Origin: UBA9619 sp964630665 | Lineage (GTDB): Bacteria > Pseudomonadota > Gammaproteobacteria > Arenicellales > UBA868 | DNA: 64,000 nt | Reading direction: 5' to 3' | NCBI GenBank assembly: GCA_964630665.1 | Contig: CAZVVN010000011.1 | Location: 3,189 to 67,188 of the forward strand | In this document: positions 60,908-64,000 of the stretch, one piece after another | Layout of the letters: every line of letters starts with the position of its first letter | Numbering within the stretch: the stretch's first letter is position 1 | Notes under the pieces: model-generated | The model's input: only the letters and a program-made list of their open reading frames with translations | Database searches by the model: none | Told to the model about the DNA's origin: nothing | Translations under genes and position numbers: made by a program

Positions 60908-62182
60908 ATGCTAGATCCCTACCTGTTGCGCCGGGATCCTACAAAGGTGGCCGAATCGTTGCGATCGCGTGGTTTTGTCCTAGATGTGCAACAACTTCAA
61001 GCACTGGAAGACCAGCGGAAGTCATTGCAGACCAGACAACAGGAATTGCAGCAGAACCGGAACTTGAATTCCAAAAAAGTTGGAAGATTGAAAGCGAGTG
61101 GTGGTGATGTGACATCGCTTGTCGCTGACCTCGACCAGTTGGGTACGGAGTTAACGGCCATAGGCCAGGAACTCCAAGAGGTTCAAAAGGTCATTGCCAG
61201 CCTGGTTGAAGGTATTCCAAATATCCCTCATACCAGTGTCCCCCCTGGTGATACTGAAACTGACAATGTCGAAGTTCGAAAATGGGGACAGCCTGCGCGG
61301 TTTTCCTACCCAGTGAGGGACCATGTGCAGCTGGGCGAAGACCTTGGGATGCTGAACTTTGAACTGGCCACCAAGCTGACTGGCTCCCGTTTCGTCGTAA
61401 TGACCCGGGACCTCGCGCGCCTGCAACGTGCCCTGACGCAGTTTATGCTGGATCTCCACATTACAGATCACGGCTATGAGGAGACCTATGTTCCCTACAT
61501 GGTCAACTCTGCGTCACTGTTCGGTACCGGCCAGCTGCCAAAATTTGAAGATGATCAGTTTGCAACGGCGACCGACCCACCTTATTACCTCATCCCGACG
61601 GCAGAAGTGCCGGTGACGAACCTCTACCGGGAGGAGATTCTGACAATCGACCAATTGCCTGTCCGGCGAGTCTGTCATACACCCTGTTTTCGGCGTGAGG
61701 CCGGCTCCTACGGAAAGGATACTCGCGGAATGATCCGCCAACACCAGTTTGAAAAGGTGGAGCTGGTTCAGATCGTTGAACCCGGTACTTCATGGGATGC
61801 ACTTGAAGAACTTACCGGCCATGCCGAGTCGGTACTACGTAGGTTGGAATTACCTTACCGCGTCGTTGTACTGTGCGCGGGGGACCTGGGTTTTTCTTCT
61901 GCCAAGACCTATGACATCGAGGTCTGGCTCCCGGGCCAAGAAAAGTATCGTGAGATCTCCTCCTGCAGTAATTTCGAAGATTTCCAGGCCCGTCGCCTTC
62001 GAGCCCGCTGGCGTAATCCTGATTCGGACAAACCAGAATTGGTTCACACCCTGAATGGGTCTGGACTGGCGGTCGGTAGAACGTTGATCGCTATTATGGA
62101 GAACTACCAGAATGAAGATCACTCGATCTCGATTCCCAGCGCTCTACAGCCCTACATGGGCGGTCAAAGCGTGATTCGGTAA
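60908..62182 (+). CDS. serS: Seryl-tRNA synthetase
   Basis: The 424-residue class II synthetase has the N-terminal coiled-coil arm (about 30-105), then motif 2 CFRREAGSYGKDTRGMIRQHQF in two stretches, and motif 3 near GSGLAVGRTLIAIMENYQ. It charges tRNA-Ser; a tRNA-Ser(TGA) gene is found 900 bases downstream. A good GGAGAAAGGA leader precedes the ATG. A strong terminator follows 8 bases after the stop. Confidence 0.98.
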   Translation: MLDPYLLRRDPTKVAESLRSRGFVLDVQQLQALEDQRKSLQTRQQELQQNRNLNSKKVGRLKASGGDVTSLVADLDQLGTELTAIGQELQEVQKVIASLVEGIPNIPHTSVPPGDTETDNVEVRKWGQPARFSYPVRDHVQLGEDLGMLNFELATKLTGSRFVVMTRDLARLQRALTQFMLDLHITDHGYEETYVPYMVNSASLFGTGQLPKFEDDQFATATDPPYYLIPTAEVPVTNLYREEILTIDQLPVRRVCHTPCFRREAGSYGKDTRGMIRQHQFEKVELVQIVEPGTSWDALEELTGHAESVLRRLELPYRVVVLCAGDLGFSSAKTYDIEVWLPGQEKYREISSCSNFEDFQARRLRARWRNPDSDKPELVHTLNGSGLAVGRTLIAIMENYQNEDHSISIPSALQPYMGGQSVIR

Positions 62183-62190
62183 CCAGAAAA

Positions 62191-62215
62191 AAGCCCCGGT
62201 AAATCCGGGGCTTTT
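62191..62215. terminator. Bidirectional intrinsic terminator between serS and the BI-1 gene
   Basis: AAGCCCCGG (62191-62199) and CCGGGGCTT (62205-62213) form a 9-bp GC stem with a 5-base loop. TT follows on the plus strand and an A-run precedes it, giving T's on the minus strand, so it can end both converging genes. Confidence 0.9.
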
Positions 62216-62237
62216 GGGCGTACTGCTGATTGGTCTT

Positions 62238-62912
62238 TTAGTCGTCACCCCCAAATATACCCAACAGTTGCAGGAGACTCAGGAAAAGATTGTAGATCGC
62301 TACGTATAGAGTAATCGTCGCCATGATGTAGTTGGTCTCACCCCCATGGATGATCTGGCTGGTCTGGTACAGAATTAGCCCACTCATCAAAAGGATAAAC
62401 ATGGCGGACACGGCCAGTGAAAGAGCGGGGATGCTGAAAATCACCGCGCCTAATCCGGCGATGAATGCCACAAGGATGCCTGCGAATAACATGCCCCCGA
62501 TAAAACTGAAATCTTTGCGGGAGATCAACGCGTAGGCAGACAATCCGAGGAATATGATACCGGTACCCCCAAGCGCGGTCATCACCAACTGCCCACCATT
62601 GGGTACAGCCTGAATATAGTAACTGACGATCGGCCCAAGCGTCAGTCCCATGAAACCGGTCAAGGCGAATACAAAAAGCAGTCCAAGCGCAGAATTACGG
62701 AACCGACTGGTCAGAAAAATCAGCCCGAAGTAACCCACAAGAGTCACTATGAGGCCTGGGTGCGGCCAGTTAAAGGCCATGGACAAGGCGGCAGTGATTC
62801 CACTGAAGATCAGGGTGGCGGACAACAGGCCGTACGTGTTTCTCAGTACTTTGTTGGTCTCAATAGTGCCCGAACTCGGCCGGACAACAGCAACTTGTTC
62901 TCTGTGTGCCAT
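62238..62912 (-). CDS. Bax inhibitor-1 (YccA/YbhL-type) membrane protein
   Basis: A 224-residue protein with seven predicted helices and the BI-1 pattern: LRNTYGLLSATLIFSG at the start, FALTGFMGLTLGPI in the middle, and TLYVAIYNLFLSLLQLLGIFGG with the conserved Tyr-Asn-Leu segment. The relatives YccA and YbhL act in membrane protein quality control; YccA modulates FtsH in E. coli. Its own promoter is upstream at 62967-62995. Confidence 0.92.
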   Translation of the reverse strand: MAHREQVAVVRPSSGTIETNKVLRNTYGLLSATLIFSGITAALSMAFNWPHPGLIVTLVGYFGLIFLTSRFRNSALGLLFVFALTGFMGLTLGPIVSYYIQAVPNGGQLVMTALGGTGIIFLGLSAYALISRKDFSFIGGMLFAGILVAFIAGLGAVIFSIPALSLAVSAMFILLMSGLILYQTSQIIHGGETNYIMATITLYVAIYNLFLSLLQLLGIFGGDD

Positions 62913-62966
62913 GTGATTGAATGCGCTCCAGCGGGTCAGTGAAAGTGTGTACCAGTTGGTGGAAGT

Positions 62967-62995
62967 ATTATAGAGGATAGGGTCGGATAAGGAAA
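62967..62995 (-). promoter_or_regulatory. Candidate promoter for the BI-1 gene
   Basis: On the minus strand a perfect TATAAT (62972 down to 62967) is preceded at 17 bases by TTTCCT (62995 down to 62990). It is placed about 55 bases before the start codon. The -35 is poor. Confidence 0.45.
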
Positions 62996-63066
62996 TTTCA
63001 AGTCGTTCTGACCGGAATGTCGGTGCCTAAATCAGATCGAGCGACCAACGGAGTGAACGCCTGCGC

Positions 63067-63072
63067 TAAAAT
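63067..63072 (+). promoter_or_regulatory. Likely -10 element of the tRNA-Ser gene
   Basis: TAAAAT lies 12 bases before the mature tRNA, the right distance for a start just ahead of it. No good -35 was seen at 16-18 bases. Confidence 0.4.
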
Positions 63073-63083
63073 CACACTATTGG

Positions 63084-63171
63084 GGAGAGGTGGCAGAGTG
63101 GTCGAATGCGGCGGTCTTGAAAACCGTTGGCGGGCAACCGTCCGGGGGTTCGAATCCCTCCCTCTCCGCCA
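63084..63171 (+). tRNA. tRNA-Ser (anticodon TGA)
   Basis: An 88-base class II tRNA. Acceptor arms GGAGAGG (63084-63090) and CCTCTCC (63161-63167) pair fully, followed by G and encoded CCA (63169-63171). Anticodon stem GCGGT/ACCGT encloses CTTGAAA, giving TGA, which reads UCA and related codons. It has a long variable arm and a GTTCGAATC T loop. Confidence 0.98.
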
Positions 63172-63469
63172 TCAATTGTGGGTCAGATCATGTTAGTCGT
63201 CTGTGGCGTTACCACGGACCCGCTGCCAATAGAATTCTCTGGCATACGAACCGTAACTCCGGCAGTGCTGGTTATCCAGTCCATGGCCCTCGGTTACCAC
63301 CACCGCACGGTCTCCCATTCCATTCTGGAAGTCCGCGGTCGGAGAGCCTTTCCTCCGGTCGCACCTTGAAATACTTTACTTGGTCAGAAACATCGCATGA
63401 ACTTGATGAACACCTAGGATCAGGTGATAAACTTTGTCCCATTGAGTATCACTATGTCATGCACTCTGG
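63172..63469. other. 298-base gap with no recognised element
   Basis: Between tRNA-Ser and the rhodanese gene neither strand gives a supported protein. Small open frames overlap the tRNA or the next gene. No strong promoter or hairpin was recognised. Confidence 0.5.
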
Positions 63470-64000
63470 ATGTTGATATCTGTCGCTGATCTGATCGATA
63501 GGCTCCCGGAGACGGAAATTCGGATCTATGACTGCCGATTTTCGCTCCTGGACCCAGCAGCCGGACTCCGCTCCTATCAGGAAGGTCATATACCGGGGGC
63601 AGGATATTTTGATCTGGAAAAGGATATGTCTGGAGCGCCTGGTCCGGTGACAGGTCGGCACCCATTACCGGCCGCAGACGTATTCGGCCGATTAGTTCAA
63701 GAACGCGGCATCTCGGGAGATGCGACCGTAGTCGTGTATGACGAAGGCCCGGGCGCCATAGCGGCCCGCCTGTGGTGGATGTTGGGTTGGCTGGGTCACA
63801 CAAACGTGCACGTGCTCGACGGTGGCCTGGCAAAATGGCTGGAATACGGAGGCTCCCTCGAAGTTAACAGTGAAGCCTATCCATGTACGGAGTTTTTGTC
63901 GCTGCCCGATGATCATAGGTGGATTTCCGTAGAACAACTCGTATCAGAGATGGCGGGCGATGACTGCCTGGTCATTGACGCCCGCGAATCTGGACGGTTT
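63470..64000 (+). CDS. sseA: Rhodanese-family sulfurtransferase SseA-like (5' part; cut by window end)
   Basis: 177 codons are visible from ATG 63470; an in-frame stop at 63443-63445 supports this start. The N-terminal rhodanese domain (about 17-150) matches thiosulfate/3-mercaptopyruvate sulfurtransferases: IRIYDCRFSL near 18-27, SYQEGHIPGAGYFDLEKDMSG, TVVVYDEGPGAIAARLWWMLGWLGH and VLDGGLAKW. The visible end (VIDARESGRF) opens the second domain, where the catalytic Cys would lie outside the window. Whether it prefers thiosulfate or mercaptopyruvate cannot be told. Confidence 0.92.
   Translation, partial: MLISVADLIDRLPETEIRIYDCRFSLLDPAAGLRSYQEGHIPGAGYFDLEKDMSGAPGPVTGRHPLPAADVFGRLVQERGISGDATVVVYDEGPGAIAARLWWMLGWLGHTNVHVLDGGLAKWLEYGGSLEVNSEAYPCTEFLSLPDDHRWISVEQLVSEMAGDDCLVIDARESGRF

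Noticed and set aside
63090..63476. Plus-strand open frame of 128 codons
   Set aside because: It starts within tRNA-Ser and its peptide has no recognisable domain; the real gene behind it is the rhodanese gene in another frame.
1..64000. CRISPR arrays, insertion sequences, prophage or plasmid genes
   Set aside because: No regularly spaced repeats, transposase-like or phage-like proteins were seen; nearly all of the sequence is explained by conserved housekeeping or envelope genes.

Overview
The window looks like chromosomal DNA of a free-living gammaproteobacterium. This is inferred from gene order and protein families, not from a database match. Typical blocks are rlmE-ftsH-folP-glmM, tpiA-secG-tRNA-Leu(GAG)-nuo, gyrA-pheA-hisC-tyrA-aroA-cmk-rpsA-ihfB-lapA-lapB and trxB-ftsK-lolA-crcB-serS. 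Heptose-LPS genes, LapAB, LolA and CsiV indicate a Gram-negative envelope. Start codons are often TTG or GTG, and many genes overlap the previous stop by 4 bases (ATGA, GTGA or TTGA), so operons are tightly packed. I see no insertion sequence, phage gene, CRISPR array or plasmid gene.

Layout: 0-7.9 kb holds a secreted DUF192 protein, a TANGO2/NRDE protein, yhbY diverging from rlmE, then ftsH, folP, glmM, tpiA and secG. At 7.9-10.2 kb tRNA-Leu(GAG) is followed by a 711-codon SAM-methyltransferase gene of surface-polysaccharide type. At 10.2-24.5 kb a good sigma70-like promoter precedes the complete 14-gene NADH dehydrogenase I operon (nuoA to nuoN, with nuoC and nuoD separate). At 24.5-36.2 kb come gyrA, the aromatic amino acid genes pheA-hisC-tyrA-aroA, cmk, rpsA, ihfB and the LPS-control pair lapA-lapB. 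At 36.3-50.5 kb is a surface-polysaccharide region: a secreted ComEA-like protein, ugd, hldE (kinase half only), hldD, rfbB, rfbA, an ABC-type polysaccharide exporter (wzm, wzt with a C-terminal glycan-binding domain), a polyprenol-phosphate-type glycosyltransferase, a glycosyltransferase-SDR fusion, a WecA/WbpL-like initiating transferase and a CapD/WbpM-like dehydratase. At 50.5-64 kb are csiV and mfd (minus), ispD-ispF (plus), smr and trxB (minus), ftsK-lolA-crcB-serS (plus), a Bax-inhibitor-1 membrane protein (minus), tRNA-Ser(TGA) and the 5' part of a rhodanese gene cut by the window end.

How the parts fit: the polysaccharide region can make activated heptose, UDP-glucuronate, dTDP-4-keto-6-deoxyglucose and a UDP-4-keto-6-deoxy-HexNAc. 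It can start a glycan on undecaprenyl phosphate and export it by the Wzm/Wzt route. The methyltransferase at 8-10 kb could be a chain-capping enzyme for the same glycan, which is a speculative link. The points most worth a second look are the methyltransferase inserted between tRNA-Leu and nuoA, the glycosyltransferase-SDR fusion with degenerate SDR motifs, asparagine at GyrA position 83, and unexplained RNA hairpins around the nuoN-gyrA junction and at 45.7 kb. No clearly new multi-gene system is evident.
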